DNA from: Methanomassiliicoccales archaeon
Lineage (GTDB): Archaea > Thermoplasmatota > Thermoplasmata > Methanomassiliicoccales > JACIVX01
Length of the DNA stretch: 64,000 nucleotides
Direction: 5' to 3'
Assembly (NCBI GenBank): GCA_014361295.1
Contig: JACIVX010000001.1
Coordinates: 693,924-757,923 of the forward strand
Under the pieces are notes generated by a model, which saw only the letters and a list, made by a program, of their open reading frames with translations, was not told the origin of the DNA and did no database searches. Below are positions 32,629-43,103 of this stretch, piece by piece. Made by a program: the position numbers and the translations under genes. Position 1 is the stretch's first letter. Each line of letters opens with the position of its first letter.

Positions 32629-33003
32629 CTACATCAACCCTAGGTGACCTGTCACTTTGTCAACGATTTCCTCAGGTGCAGGGCCGATACCCAAACAGGT
32701 TGTCGTTCCAGGGGGAAGCTCCGTTAGACCAGCATCAACAATTAGAGAAGTAATTAGACCAATGGCTTCCGCATTCACTTTAATTTCAAATAATTCATTT
32801 AGATTCTCAACCTTGACAACGACCTTTTTCTGGCCCTCCTTGTACCATTCATCGAACCATTCAGATTTTCTTTTCATCGATAATATTGCACAATTAACAG
32901 CTGCATGCGCGACCTGTGCCGCCATTTTGCCAGGCGTCAGTTTGAGATCCCTTCTCACGGCAATGACCATCTTGTACTCCATACCCATCATCTGGCAGCG
33001 CAA
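32629..33003 (-). CDS. pth2: Peptidyl-tRNA hydrolase, Pth2 type
   Basis: Pth2 frees tRNA from stalled peptidyl-tRNA. The family signature is complete: KMVIAVRRDLKLTPGKMAAQ, the HAAVNC catalytic segment, then KVVVKVENLNEL and TTCLGIGPAPEEIVDKVTG. The annotated start is TTG; ATG at 32991, 32988 or 32982 are alternatives with better family length. The stop is directly followed by the DUF99 start. Confidence 0.93.
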   Translation of the reverse strand: MRCQMMGMEYKMVIAVRRDLKLTPGKMAAQVAHAAVNCAILSMKRKSEWFDEWYKEGQKKVVVKVENLNELFEIKVNAEAIGLITSLIVDAGLTELPPGTTTCLGIGPAPEEIVDKVTGHLGLM

Positions 33004-33052
33004 TATCGCTCTCTGAAAGACTTAAAAACTTCGGTGCGCTTTCTCACGGCGG

Positions 33053-35005
33053 ATGTTTGAAATCGTTGAGAGGGACGGTCTAGCCCGGATATGCGCGTTT
33101 CATACCAGACGTGGTACTATTGAAACACCATGTTTATTGCCAGTCGTTAATCCCAATATTAATACGATACCACCGAGGAAGCTCTATGAAAAATTTGGAA
33201 TTCGCGCTGTCATCACAAATTCTTACATTATCCTGAAGAAAAAAGAGCTGAAAGAAAGTGCGATGAGCAAGGGTGTGCATGAACTCTTGGATTTTCCTGG
33301 CATCATCATGACTGATTCCGGCACATTCCAATCACATGTCTATTCTAAGATAGATGCAACGAACAAAGAAATCGTCGAGTTTCAGCGAGATATAGGATCG
33401 GATATTGGGATGCCTTTGGATGTTTTTACAGAACCTGATTGGAAGAAAGATAGAACGGCTCAGGCTATTATGCAAACGATCGCACGCACGAAGGAGGCCT
33501 CAGAGATTAAAGGTGAAATGTTGCTCGGCGGAGTTGTTCAAGGTTCTTTATTTCCGGATCTCAGAGAACAATGCGCACGAGAGATGTCGGCATTACCCGT
33601 AGATATCCATCCGATTGGTGGGGTCGTGCCGCTGATGGAGAACTATCGATTCGCCGATCTGGTCGACGTGATCGTCGCTTCGAAAAAGGGGCTTGTGCCG
33701 AATCGGCCTGTGCACCTTTTTGGGGCGGGTCATCCGATGGTTTTCGCACTTGCCATATTATTAGGATGTGACACTTTCGATTCTGCATCTTATGCGAAAT
33801 TTGCACGAGATGGTCGATTCATGTTTTCGAGCGGAACTTATCGACTCGAAGACATGAAGAAGCTTGTCTGCGATTGTCCCGCGTGTAGGGGACACGATAT
33901 CGATTCGATAAGAGAAATGAATGATGAAGAACGCACAGATCTGATCGCCAGACATAATTTATATGAATCCATTGCAGAAATTGAGCGCATTAAGAAGGCG
34001 ATTCTTGAAGGAACGCTTTGGGAGTTTGTGGAGATGCGTTGCCGCTCTCATCCAGCTCTTCTTGACGGATTAAGGAGACTGGCAAATTACAAGGAATTTC
34101 TTGAAAAATATGAGCCGTTGAGCAGGGAAGGCGCATTTTTTTATACGGGTCCAGAGAGTCTCGATCGCCCCTCAGTATTTCGGTATGAAAGGCGGTTTTT
34201 TGAAAGATACGCTCAACCGCTCACGCAGATACTTGTGGGATTCGAGGATTCCGACAAACCATACACAGCAAAATACGCAAAAGAAATTGAAGAGATCTCT
34301 GCAATTTGTGATGCTCATTTTATTGTGATGTCTCCGTTCGGCCCGGTACCGATTGAATTCGATGAGATATATCCGATCGCCCAATCAGTTTTTCCGAAAA
34401 TTCGCGATAAGGTGTTGATCGAAAAAACACATCAACTCATGGAAAGAATGTCTCATATTCAGAAATATGGTATGTGTGTCATTTACGACGGAGAGGAAAC
34501 AAAGAAACTCCTTGAGTCGATCGCGAAAGGAAAATCCACGTTCAACATTGATATTGCGAGGGTTAAAGCGGTAGCGGATTATCAATTTGGGAAAGGTGCC
34601 GCTGACGCGCTCTTCAATGGCGAAATAACGTTCATCAAATCAAAAAATACTGGAAGGATCAGAAATGTGATGGTCGATGGAAAACACATTCTTTCAATGA
34701 GAGCTTCTGACGGATTCTTCTCATTGAGAATTGCTGGGGCAACAAAGCTTCACGCTGGGTTCCCGTCGCCGCGCCTGAGAGTCATTGTTAAACGAGAGTC
34801 GGCTGAATTCAATCGGAAAGGACGAAACGTTTTCTGCAAATTTGTCGTTGATTGCGATGAAAACATCAGACCGATGGATGAGGTTCTTGTCGTTGATGAA
34901 AATGATCATCTTGTCGCATGTGGTCGATCGCTTTTGACAAGAGACGAGATGCTTTCATTCAAAAGGGGGTTAGCCGTTCTCGTCAGAGAGGGCACCATGC
35001 AATGA
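33053..35005 (+). CDS. tgtA: Archaeal tRNA-guanine(15) transglycosylase
   Basis: TgtA swaps guanine-15 of archaeal tRNA for preQ0, the first tRNA step to archaeosine. The TIM barrel (residues about 1-370) has MTDSGTFQ with the general base Asp, the nucleophile segment GCDTFDSASY, and a zinc site CDCPACRGHD plus a later His. C-terminal domains end in a PUA domain (about 575-650: GRIRNVMVDGKHILSMRASDGF, GRSLLT). Length is full for the archaeal enzyme. Its 3' end overlaps pcc1 on the other strand by 36 bases. Confidence 0.97.
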   Translation: MFEIVERDGLARICAFHTRRGTIETPCLLPVVNPNINTIPPRKLYEKFGIRAVITNSYIILKKKELKESAMSKGVHELLDFPGIIMTDSGTFQSHVYSKIDATNKEIVEFQRDIGSDIGMPLDVFTEPDWKKDRTAQAIMQTIARTKEASEIKGEMLLGGVVQGSLFPDLREQCAREMSALPVDIHPIGGVVPLMENYRFADLVDVIVASKKGLVPNRPVHLFGAGHPMVFALAILLGCDTFDSASYAKFARDGRFMFSSGTYRLEDMKKLVCDCPACRGHDIDSIREMNDEERTDLIARHNLYESIAEIERIKKAILEGTLWEFVEMRCRSHPALLDGLRRLANYKEFLEKYEPLSREGAFFYTGPESLDRPSVFRYERRFFERYAQPLTQILVGFEDSDKPYTAKYAKEIEEISAICDAHFIVMSPFGPVPIEFDEIYPIAQSVFPKIRDKVLIEKTHQLMERMSHIQKYGMCVIYDGEETKKLLESIAKGKSTFNIDIARVKAVADYQFGKGAADALFNGEITFIKSKNTGRIRNVMVDGKHILSMRASDGFFSLRIAGATKLHAGFPSPRLRVIVKRESAEFNRKGRNVFCKFVVDCDENIRPMDEVLVVDENDHLVACGRSLLTRDEMLSFKRGLAVLVREGTMQ

Positions 35006-35236
35006 TCCAGCCTCGCTTACCTTCATTGCATCTTCAGCTGCTTTGATACAAACAAGGAGATCCTCAATGGTATGAAGCAAACTTGGAATAGAAGCTGCCG
35101 TTGCTTTTATTAACAATCGATGTCCCTCGACACTGGCAGTTGCATAATTCTCGTTCTCAAGTTCGATTGCTTTCTTGATCGTTTCCGCATGCATCTCATT
35201 CCGATATTGGATCTCAATCGTGCATTCGATCGACAC
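34970..35236 (-). CDS. pcc1: KEOPS complex subunit Pcc1-like
   Basis: A small beta-alpha-beta-beta-alpha protein (88 residues) with the Pcc1 pattern: an EIQYRNEMHAETIKKAIELE start, VEGHRLLIKATA in the middle, and a final long helix LLVCIKAAEDAM. Pcc1 dimerises the KEOPS complex that makes threonylcarbamoyladenosine at tRNA position 37. The start is GTG. The methylthiotransferase at 36658 probably acts later on the same nucleotide. Confidence 0.8.
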   Translation of the reverse strand: MSIECTIEIQYRNEMHAETIKKAIELENENYATASVEGHRLLIKATAASIPSLLHTIEDLLVCIKAAEDAMKVSEAGSLHGALSDENG

Positions 35237-35351
35237 GAAAACCGCATTAGCTAACGTCGTTATAAAGTGCGGGTGTCACATTTCCATGTCAGCCCTTATA
35301 TTCCGTTGGAAGATTTTTATAGCCTATTGCAAGTGAATTGATGGTGAGTAT

Positions 35352-35870
35352 ATGGAACTTCTCGAATGCATACAAAAGAGGGTGAGTGTCAGGAGTTTTA
35401 GTGATGAACCAGTGCCAGAAGATATATTGTTAGAATCGATCAGAATCGGGAATCTAGCACCTTCGGCAGGAAATCTTCAGGCCCGCGATTTCATCATCGT
35501 TACCAATAAAGATACGAAAAAGAAACTCATGGCGGCTGCATATGGACAGGGATTTCTGGCCGAGGCGCCCGTCGTCATCGTGTGTTGCGCAAATCTTCAA
35601 AGAATCAGGAGTTACGGCAGGCGCGGAATCGAACTCTATTGTCTTCAGGATGTCGCCGCTGCCATTGAAAACATGCTTCTTTATTTTGTTGATAAGGGAT
35701 ATGCGAGTTGCTGGGTGGGAGCTTTCGATGAATCCGCCGTTTCGAAAATCTTGTCAATTCCATCTCACGCCAGACCTGTTGCAATGTTGCCAGTCGGCAA
35801 ACAGAAAGGGATCACTCACAGGACATCAAGATTGAATCTTGAAAGCATCGTGCATAGAGAGAAATGGTAA
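35352..35870 (+). CDS. Nitroreductase-family flavoprotein
   Basis: An FMN-dependent oxidoreductase of 172 residues: RVSVRSFSDEPVPED binds the FMN phosphate, followed by LAPSAGNLQARDFIIV and the ENMLLYFVDKGYASCWVGAFDE segment. Such enzymes act as dimers on nitro compounds, flavins or quinones; the true substrate is not visible. GGTGAG before the ATG and a TATA-like TTTTTATA about 35 bp upstream support the start. Confidence 0.88.
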   Translation: MELLECIQKRVSVRSFSDEPVPEDILLESIRIGNLAPSAGNLQARDFIIVTNKDTKKKLMAAAYGQGFLAEAPVVIVCCANLQRIRSYGRRGIELYCLQDVAAAIENMLLYFVDKGYASCWVGAFDESAVSKILSIPSHARPVAMLPVGKQKGITHRTSRLNLESIVHREKW

Positions 35871-35955
35871 TTCCATTCCGACTTTTTTCGATCGAAGCAA
35901 TTATTAGATCATGACACAATCTCTTTACACAGTAATACTGTAGGTTGGTGATCAA

Positions 35956-36396
35956 TTGATCAAGGGAGTTGACCATATTGCGATCACAGTTTCAGACATG
36001 GGGAAATCTGTGGAATTCTACACAAAGATCCTCGGACTTGAAGAGGTTATGAGACTCAAATCGAAGATTCCTGGCATCAAGGAGATTGCTTTTCTCAAAT
36101 CGCAAAACACAATGCTTGAGCTTCTTGCCATAGAAAAACCAGAAAAGCATGCACAGGAGGATTTGATGAAGGTGGGCGTGAAGCATCTCTGCTTCGGTGT
36201 CGAGGATATCGCAAAGGAGGTCGAGAGGATCAAGAGTTTGGGCATAAAAATGGTGGAAGAACGCCACGTATTGAATGCGGAACACCTAGAAACGATTTCT
36301 AGCAAGCTAAAGAATGTTGACATAAGAAGGGGGCTGGAAAGAGCGGTCTTTGCCGATCCTGATGGTATCCTAATAGAAGTCGCTGAGTGGAAGTAG
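35956..36396 (+). CDS. VOC-superfamily (glyoxalase-like) protein
   Basis: Two beta-alpha-beta-beta-beta modules are visible: VDHIAITVSDMGKSVEFYTK with the first metal-ligand His, and VKHLCFGVEDIAKEVERIKS with the second, ending FADPDGILIEVAEW with a Glu. This resembles methylmalonyl-CoA epimerase and glyoxalase I. The family is too broad to name a reaction. TTG at 35956 is used; a GGTG motif lies 7-8 nt upstream. Confidence 0.85.
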   Translation: MIKGVDHIAITVSDMGKSVEFYTKILGLEEVMRLKSKIPGIKEIAFLKSQNTMLELLAIEKPEKHAQEDLMKVGVKHLCFGVEDIAKEVERIKSLGIKMVEERHVLNAEHLETISSKLKNVDIRRGLERAVFADPDGILIEVAEWK

Positions 36397-36428
36397 AAAG
36401 CAAAGCGGAAAACAAGAAAAATCGAGAG

Positions 36429-36501
36429 TAGCCCCGGGCAGATTCGAACTGCCGTCGCCGGCTCCAAAGGCCGGCATGATTGGCCACTACACCACGGGGC
36501 T
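36429..36501 (-). tRNA. tRNA-Gln (anticodon TTG)
   Basis: A 73-nt cloverleaf with acceptor AGCCCCG paired to CGGGGCT plus A. Anticodon stem CCGGC/GCCGG encloses loop CTTTGGA, giving TTG, and the T-loop is GTTCGAATC. No intron and no encoded CCA. Confidence 0.96.
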
Positions 36502-36657
36502 GTTTTTCAGCGGCGATATAATTTCATCTATATAACAGTCCTTCTTCTCCTATCATATATTTTCTTAATTATGAATCCGAATCGCATGACTAGCGAGTCA
36601 TCTTTTCCATTAGAGAAATGGCAAATGGATCACCCATTAATTCCAGCAACGGAGAAT

Positions 36658-37914
36658 TTAACCAATGATTTCGCCTATGAGATGCGTTGGAGCCGAGTCG
36701 ATTATCTTAACTTTGACGAAACTCCCGACTTCCACCACTTCCTTGATTACCACCGGTGCGTAAGAAATCGTTCTTCCGATCCGTGTATCATGCTTTCCCT
36801 TTTCTGTGATCAAGATCTCTTCGATTGCGCCTTCTTTTGCTTTGTAAATCTCCTTACTAATCTGGAATCTTAGCTTTGTAAATTCTCTTGATCTTTCTTT
36901 CGATATCCATGAAGGAATCTGATCGCTTGCACTTGCAGCTGGAGTTCCCGGTCTAGGTGAAAACCGTGTAACGTTGAGAATATTTGGCCTGATCTCTTTT
37001 ATCAATTGAACTGTCATTTTGTGGTCGATCTCATTTTCACCAGGAAAACCAGTTATGACATCTGTCGAAAGAGTGAGATCAGGAAAAGAATTTCTGAATA
37101 GTTGCACCTGCGATCTGAATTGCTCAACAGTGTATCTGCGGCCCATGAGCTTGAGAATTCTCTCGCTGCCACTCTGAACCGGCAAATGAAGGAACTTGTA
37201 GACCTTGTCGCTTTGCCATGAGTCAATCAGATCATTTACGATTTTCTGAAGACTCTCAGGATTCATCATTCCTATTCTGATCCTAAATTTACCAGGAATT
37301 TGAACGATAGACGAAATCAAATCGCTCAAAGTGCAGCCGATATCAAAACCATACGACGCTGTATCTTGCGCCGTCAAAAGAAGTTCTCTGGCCCCACTTT
37401 CTATCGATCGCCTCGCCTTCTCGACAATTCGATCGGGCACATAACTCTTTAATGTCCCCCGTGCAAGTCTGGTGATGCAGTATGTGCACGAACCCAGGCA
37501 GCCTTGAGATATCGGGATAATAGCGGTTGTCCTCCGATCATGAATGATTTCCTGGCTTGAAATTCGACCGTAGTTTTCAGCGATAACTTCTTGAAACGAG
37601 TCATACTCCTGTGGTGGCAGAATCGTGACGTCGGGCGCAACCTTCCTTATGATTTCTGGTTGAACTGCAGCCATACATCCAGACACAATGAGATTCTTAT
37701 CCAAACGATGCAACTCTCTCAGGCGCTTCAGAATTTTCGTTTGCGTAGACTGGATGACAGTACATGTATTCAGGATAACGAGCTCTGCCTCATCTGCAGA
37801 ACTGACAGGCTGATGACCGAGCGCTCTCAGCCTTTCAGAAAGCTCGATTCCTTCGCCTTGGTTCATCGTGCAACCGTATGTTTCAACGAAGAACTTCACG
37901 ATTGAATCAATCAT
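36658..37914 (-). CDS. tRNA N6-threonylcarbamoyladenosine methylthiotransferase (MiaB family)
   Basis: A radical SAM methylthiotransferase of 418 residues. The N-terminal UPF0004 domain binds an auxiliary cluster (ETYGCTMNQGEG, NTCTVIQ, VSGCMA). The SAM domain carries GCLGSCTYCITRLARG, and a TRAM domain closes the protein (about 355-418). The pattern fits the archaeal/eukaryotic e-MtaB branch, which converts t6A37 to ms2t6A37, rather than bacterial MiaB. It functionally follows KEOPS. Confidence 0.92.
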   Translation of the reverse strand: MIDSIVKFFVETYGCTMNQGEGIELSERLRALGHQPVSSADEAELVILNTCTVIQSTQTKILKRLRELHRLDKNLIVSGCMAAVQPEIIRKVAPDVTILPPQEYDSFQEVIAENYGRISSQEIIHDRRTTAIIPISQGCLGSCTYCITRLARGTLKSYVPDRIVEKARRSIESGARELLLTAQDTASYGFDIGCTLSDLISSIVQIPGKFRIRIGMMNPESLQKIVNDLIDSWQSDKVYKFLHLPVQSGSERILKLMGRRYTVEQFRSQVQLFRNSFPDLTLSTDVITGFPGENEIDHKMTVQLIKEIRPNILNVTRFSPRPGTPAASASDQIPSWISKERSREFTKLRFQISKEIYKAKEGAIEEILITEKGKHDTRIGRTISYAPVVIKEVVEVGSFVKVKIIDSAPTHLIGEIIG

Positions 37915-38183
37915 GTTCAGGTATATTATCTTATGGAGAATCCTGATTGCTCAAAGATCCTTTCTCCTCAATGATCATGTAAATAGCTCTCTCGGGCACG
38001 AGATCACTTTTTCTACATTAAACTCCATTAATTGAGATTCTAATAAAGCATTTTTACTCGAAATATCAATGTGTTTCATGACTCGTACTTCAAGTAAACT
38101 GTATCTAAGGAGCATAGTACTCATTTCACAATCGATTAATACACCCTGAAGGAAGCACCGCGAAATATCCGAAAGGTGAAAGA

Positions 38184-39464
38184 ATGTCTAGACCAGAGTT
38201 CACCTCTCTAGAAAGGTTCTATGATAAGGTTGCCTATCAGTTCATTGAAAAATGCACACTTTGTGGGGACTGTGTGAGATGCTGTCCATTAATTTCTCAG
38301 ACCCCATTAAAGGATGAAATCCCTAAAGAAATTATCAAGAAGATTATAGATTTTCTGAAAGACGGAACCTATTCAACGGAAGTATTCCTCAAAGTGTTCA
38401 GTTGCGCAAGCTGTGGGAAGTGTTCAAGATCTTGTCCCGAAGGACTCGATACTTTAATGGCGTTTGAGGCAATAAAACTCAGACTGGCTAAAGAAGGAAA
38501 TATACCTGAAGCAGTTAAATACATCAAAGAATCCCTTGGCATATGGAGGATTCTTTCAGCCATTCAAATAAGACCTTCTGAGAGAAGATGGTTGAATGAG
38601 GTGCCTTACCGCCCAGAAAAAGTGGAAAATGTGGTCTTTCTGGGGTGTACCCTTCCCGCCTTTCCTCACACCGTATTCGCTCTTTTGGATGTCTTTGAGA
38701 GGACAGGGGTCGAATTCATAGCGTTGGGGGGAGGAGAATTATGTTGCGGTTTCCCCTATGGTCCTGCCACTGGACAGGTTCAAGAAGCCGAAAAGAAGGC
38801 CAGGGAACTTGTCGCTAGTGTGAAGGCATTCTCTCCTAAGAGAGTCATACTTACCTGTGCCGGTTGTTACCGTATGTTCACTGAACTCTATCCGCGATTT
38901 CTTGATCTGGATTTTGAGATACAATATTATGCTCAGTTCCTGTATGAAAGAATAAATAACATACGCATAAGCCGACCTCTGGATAAGAAAGTGATCCTAC
39001 ACGAGTCTTGCATGAGTCAGCGCACCAGGGTGAACGAATGGGAAATGAAACTCGTGAGAAAGATTCCTCATTTAGAAGTAACAAAGGGGAGAAACATCTG
39101 TTGTGGAGGAACACCAAGACTGACCTTCCCGCAGATGGCCCAGAAGATGGCAGATATCTTCAGAGAAACACTTACAAAAGAGGCTATGGAAGCCAGAGTC
39201 GATTATTTGGTGAACATCTGTCAGCTCTGTAGGATGGCCATTTATCCATACATGAGCGAATTTTCATTTTTCCTGAAAGATCTTCCAACCCTGATCAACG
39301 AGTCCATGGGAGGGAAAGAATATCAAAATAAATGGGAAAGTTATTGGAAATGTAAAAATATTGACGAGATAATAGAAAAATCCAGAGAGAATTTTGAAGA
39401 AAATGGTTTAACAGAGACAGAAATAAGGAGAGTACTACCTTTTATTTTCACTTTTTATGATTAA
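38184..39464 (+). CDS. HdrD/GlpC-like Fe-S oxidoreductase with two CCG domains
   Basis: Residues about 20-100 hold two 4Fe-4S motifs, CTLCGDCVRCCP and CASCGKCSRSCP. Two CCG domains follow: GCTLPAF, LCCGFPYG and CAGC, then ESCMSQ, ICCGG and ICQLC, each able to hold a noncubane 4Fe-4S cluster as in heterodisulfide reductase HdrD/HdrB. The last 60 residues are extra. No flavin or membrane partner is adjacent, so electron donor and acceptor are unknown. AGGTGA precedes the ATG. Codon use looks more A/T-rich than neighbours and a tRNA lies just downstream, which fits acquisition. Confidence 0.85.
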   Translation: MSRPEFTSLERFYDKVAYQFIEKCTLCGDCVRCCPLISQTPLKDEIPKEIIKKIIDFLKDGTYSTEVFLKVFSCASCGKCSRSCPEGLDTLMAFEAIKLRLAKEGNIPEAVKYIKESLGIWRILSAIQIRPSERRWLNEVPYRPEKVENVVFLGCTLPAFPHTVFALLDVFERTGVEFIALGGGELCCGFPYGPATGQVQEAEKKARELVASVKAFSPKRVILTCAGCYRMFTELYPRFLDLDFEIQYYAQFLYERINNIRISRPLDKKVILHESCMSQRTRVNEWEMKLVRKIPHLEVTKGRNICCGGTPRLTFPQMAQKMADIFRETLTKEAMEARVDYLVNICQLCRMAIYPYMSEFSFFLKDLPTLINESMGGKEYQNKWESYWKCKNIDEIIEKSRENFEENGLTETEIRRVLPFIFTFYD

Positions 39465-39493
39465 TGCCACAGGACCTCTCAAGAGAGAAAAAG

Positions 39494-39599
39494 CGCGGGG
39501 AGGGGGATTTGAACCCCCGAGTCCTTTCGGACAATGGATGTTTGCCCTTTCGACCTCGAGATAGCAATCCATCGCCTTGCCGAGCTGGGCCATCCCCGC
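39494..39599 (-). tRNA. tRNA-Ser (anticodon GCT) with intron
   Basis: A class II tRNA of 106 nt: acceptor GCGGGGA paired to TCCCCGC plus discriminator G, a variable arm TGTCCGAAAGGACTC and T-loop GTTCAAATC. The anticodon stem ATGGA/TCCAT encloses TTGCTA, then a 22-nt insertion (39540-39561), then A. Removing it gives a standard loop TTGCTAA with anticodon GCT, and 84 nt. Confidence 0.93.
39540..39561 (-). other. tRNA-Ser(GCT) intron with bulge-helix-bulge
   Basis: The 22-nt insertion lies at the canonical 37/38 site. TTGC of the anticodon loop pairs with GCAA of the intron as the 4-bp central helix, with 3-nt bulges TAT and ACA. Cutting TA^T and AC^A gives exactly the expected exons. This is the substrate shape of the archaeal splicing endonuclease. 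Confidence 0.85.
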
Positions 39600-39856
39600 T
39601 TTAGGCCTCAAAAGAAGTTTGACTCTAATAATTCTTTTGCCGCGATGATTGAGGCGACCTCTAGCCAATGGAAATGGGGAATGAAACTCAAGTTTCTTGT
39701 AATTGCAGAAGATGAAGCACAATACTGTTCAAAGTTGCACATTTAATATTTCTTTTTTTTTAAGAAAAATGAGATTGTTTTAGGATAGAAACACTCAAAT
39801 ACTTCCTCTGGTGATTAAAAGAATTGGACGCAACGAGTCAGGTGGCGTCCCGAAAT

Positions 39857-39868
39857 GCATATATACGG
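39857..39868 (+). promoter_or_regulatory. TATA box of the 16S rRNA
   Basis: GCATATATAC, preceded by a purine-rich CGAAAT that could serve as BRE. Transcription would begin near 39888, about 235 nt before mature 16S. A 6-bp inverted repeat (39826-39831/39845-39850) sits just upstream. Confidence 0.6.
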
Positions 39869-40061
39869 CCTCGATATTAGAGGGGGCTACGCTTATCCAC
39901 AGCAAGCGAATCGACGCTGAGGAGGTCGAAAGACCATCTGTGAGGCTGTCGAATCCAGGGCTGTGAACACTCATGGGGGACCGAGATCCCCGTCGTTTGC
40001 ACGTGAACTCTCGGTTCCGACGTTCGATGTACGGCAATCAATGAGATTGCCATTGGTGAAA

Positions 40062-40075
40062 CTTGGAGATCCTGC
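40062..40075 (+). other. 16S rRNA processing stem, 5' arm
   Basis: CTTGGAGATCCTGC pairs with GCAGGATCCCAAG at 41629-41641 over 13 bp with a single bulged A. The arms bracket the mature 16S, as expected of the pre-rRNA stem. Confidence 0.8.
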
Positions 40076-40123
40076 CAATTTCCTTTAATCCTTAGCGGCA
40101 GTTAGTAATTGCCGAATGGATCG

Positions 40124-41591
<1,468 letters not shown>

Positions 41592-41628
41592 ACGCAAGGG
41601 GGGCAGCAAAGCCCCCCACCAATTCCTA

Positions 41629-41641
41629 GCAGGATCCCAAG
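41629..41641 (+). other. 16S rRNA processing stem, 3' arm
   Basis: GCAGGATCCCAAG is complementary to CTTGGAGATCCTGC at 40062-40075 apart from one bulged A. AATT just inside both arms (40077-40080 and 41621-41624) may extend the helix. Confidence 0.8.
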
Positions 41642-41718
41642 CACCATAAATACATCGAACGTCGACATGATTCTTTTATTGATGTGGCGAAAGATCGTCA
41701 TATAGAAACTTGGCTTCG

Positions 41719-41727
41719 TTTTTTTTT
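41719..41727 (+). terminator. T-tract after 16S rRNA
   Basis: Nine consecutive T about 130 bp past the 16S end, the type of oligo-T signal that ends archaeal transcription. Confidence 0.5.
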
Positions 41728-41881
41728 GGTAAAATTGGGGTATTGACAGCAGCGATAGGTCGATTTGAGGTCTTATTAAAATCTCGAAATAGACGCGATA
41801 AATGAAGACTGCCTTATGGAGTTCCTTCAATATCTGTCGACATGGATTTTAGATAAGATTTCGCTGGCTCAATTTCGCTAA

Positions 41882-42793
41882 CTACACCATGCCGAATCCA
41901 AAATTCCTGAAGATGAGAATATAGGAAATGATGAAACCAATAATTGTACCACTGTTAAGAAAAGGCAGCCCCGCCTGCGGTTTTCCTTTCTCAGTGAGGA
42001 AAACAAGTGATAGAAAGCCACAGAATGCACCAATCATAGAACCGATCGAGACAAGAAGATTAGCGTTCGTGATTGTTCCTACCTGTGCTGGTAAAAAAAC
42101 GAAGGATGAAACAATTAGGATGCCTGGAATAACGGCATCCCCAACACCCATGAAAAGAGCTTCGCGTTCAGATCCTTCAGATGTAGTTGAACTCTTTTTC
42201 AACGATGATAAAGAAAAGTCACCTCGTTTCGGCATGATAAAAACTGCGGGCATGTCCAACGCGATGACGGTTTCTGCCAGAGTGATCATGTGTTTTGTTC
42301 CGTAAACGGCAAAGGCATCATAAATTGCCAGAAAAACAAGAAGGAAAATTGACGGAAGTATGCCAAGTGACATTCCCAGCATCGCAGTCATACCACAACC
42401 CATGAGAAATGCGGCTGCATTGAGGATATACCATTCTGGTCGTACAATAAGCAATCCAATTATCACTCCGGCTATAATAATTGAAAATAAGAATGAAATA
42501 TCGAGGTCATCAAAGATTTGATAGAATACTGGAAGGAATACGGCGGCAATTGTAATGAATATGGCACCCATGAAAATTCCTTTCATCAGCTTCCTCTTGC
42601 GAAATTTGATTAAAATCAGTAAAAATACAGTCATTGCGAAGAGAATTATTACATATATAATCGGATTACTCAGATTATTGGGATCTCTGAAAGCTCTGTA
42701 TTCAGCAGGGAATAGAGGTACGATCAAGAGTGCGATAATTTGCATTGATAAAAAGATAATAGCCATTGCGATAGGCGCTGATTTTTCTTTCAT
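41882..42793 (-). CDS. Presenilin-like intramembrane aspartyl protease
   Basis: A 303-residue membrane protein with about nine helices. It has both catalytic Asp motifs of the presenilin/signal-peptide-peptidase family: YD (158-159, in IYDAFAVYGTK) and GxGD (216-219, GVGDAVIPG). A QAGLPFL segment near 273-279 stands for the PAL motif. It should cut transmembrane segments within the bilayer. Archaeal homologues are known, but their natural substrates are not. A hydrophilic loop of about 30 residues lies between the two catalytic helices, as in the family. It stands alone. Confidence 0.9.
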   Translation of the reverse strand: MKEKSAPIAMAIIFLSMQIIALLIVPLFPAEYRAFRDPNNLSNPIIYVIILFAMTVFLLILIKFRKRKLMKGIFMGAIFITIAAVFLPVFYQIFDDLDISFLFSIIIAGVIIGLLIVRPEWYILNAAAFLMGCGMTAMLGMSLGILPSIFLLVFLAIYDAFAVYGTKHMITLAETVIALDMPAVFIMPKRGDFSLSSLKKSSTTSEGSEREALFMGVGDAVIPGILIVSSFVFLPAQVGTITNANLLVSIGSMIGAFCGFLSLVFLTEKGKPQAGLPFLNSGTIIGFIISYILIFRNFGFGMV

Positions 42794-43103
42794 CTGTTCG
42801 TTAATTGCCTGATGATTATGCTATATTTTTCGGTAAAAACATGGAAATCAATAATCCACAAGTGCTCTCAGCAAACAAAGTTTGATAACTCATCAAGAAT
42901 TTTCTGGATCATCATAGCTTTGGCGCTTGTTGAACAGGGGTTCATAATCTTCTTAAACTATCCCTGTCACAGCTCTATTCCTGGTATGTACGAATATGAC
43001 TAATTAACAAGAACTAGGATGAATCGACAAATTGAATCGATAAATCAGGATGAAAAGAGAATGATTGAATCACCAATCAGCTAGCATCCCAGTGCTCTAA
43101 CGA
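42794..43103. other. Spacer with no feature recognised
   Basis: A/T-rich. A plus-strand 63-codon frame at 42812 has no recognisable features and I do not call it. The promoter of the protease gene should be in the left end. Confidence 0.5.

Larger units (their letters stand above)
39600..40123 (+). other. 16S rRNA promoter region and structured leader
   Basis: No gene seen. After a T-run near 39752 come an inverted repeat GGACGC (39826-39831)/GCGTCC (39845-39850), the TATA box at 39859-39866, and a leader of about 235 nt. The leader has several hairpins, for example GGTC-GAAA-GACC near 39925 and GGCAATC/GATTGCC near 40033-40051. Confidence 0.6.
41592..41881 (+). other. 16S trailer: hairpin, processing stem, T-tract
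   Basis: A 7-bp hairpin GGGGGGC/GCCCCCC (41598-41604/41611-41617) follows the mature end. The processing-stem 3' arm is at 41629-41641. A run of nine T at 41719-41727 is the likely transcription stop. No gene is seen. Confidence 0.6.
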
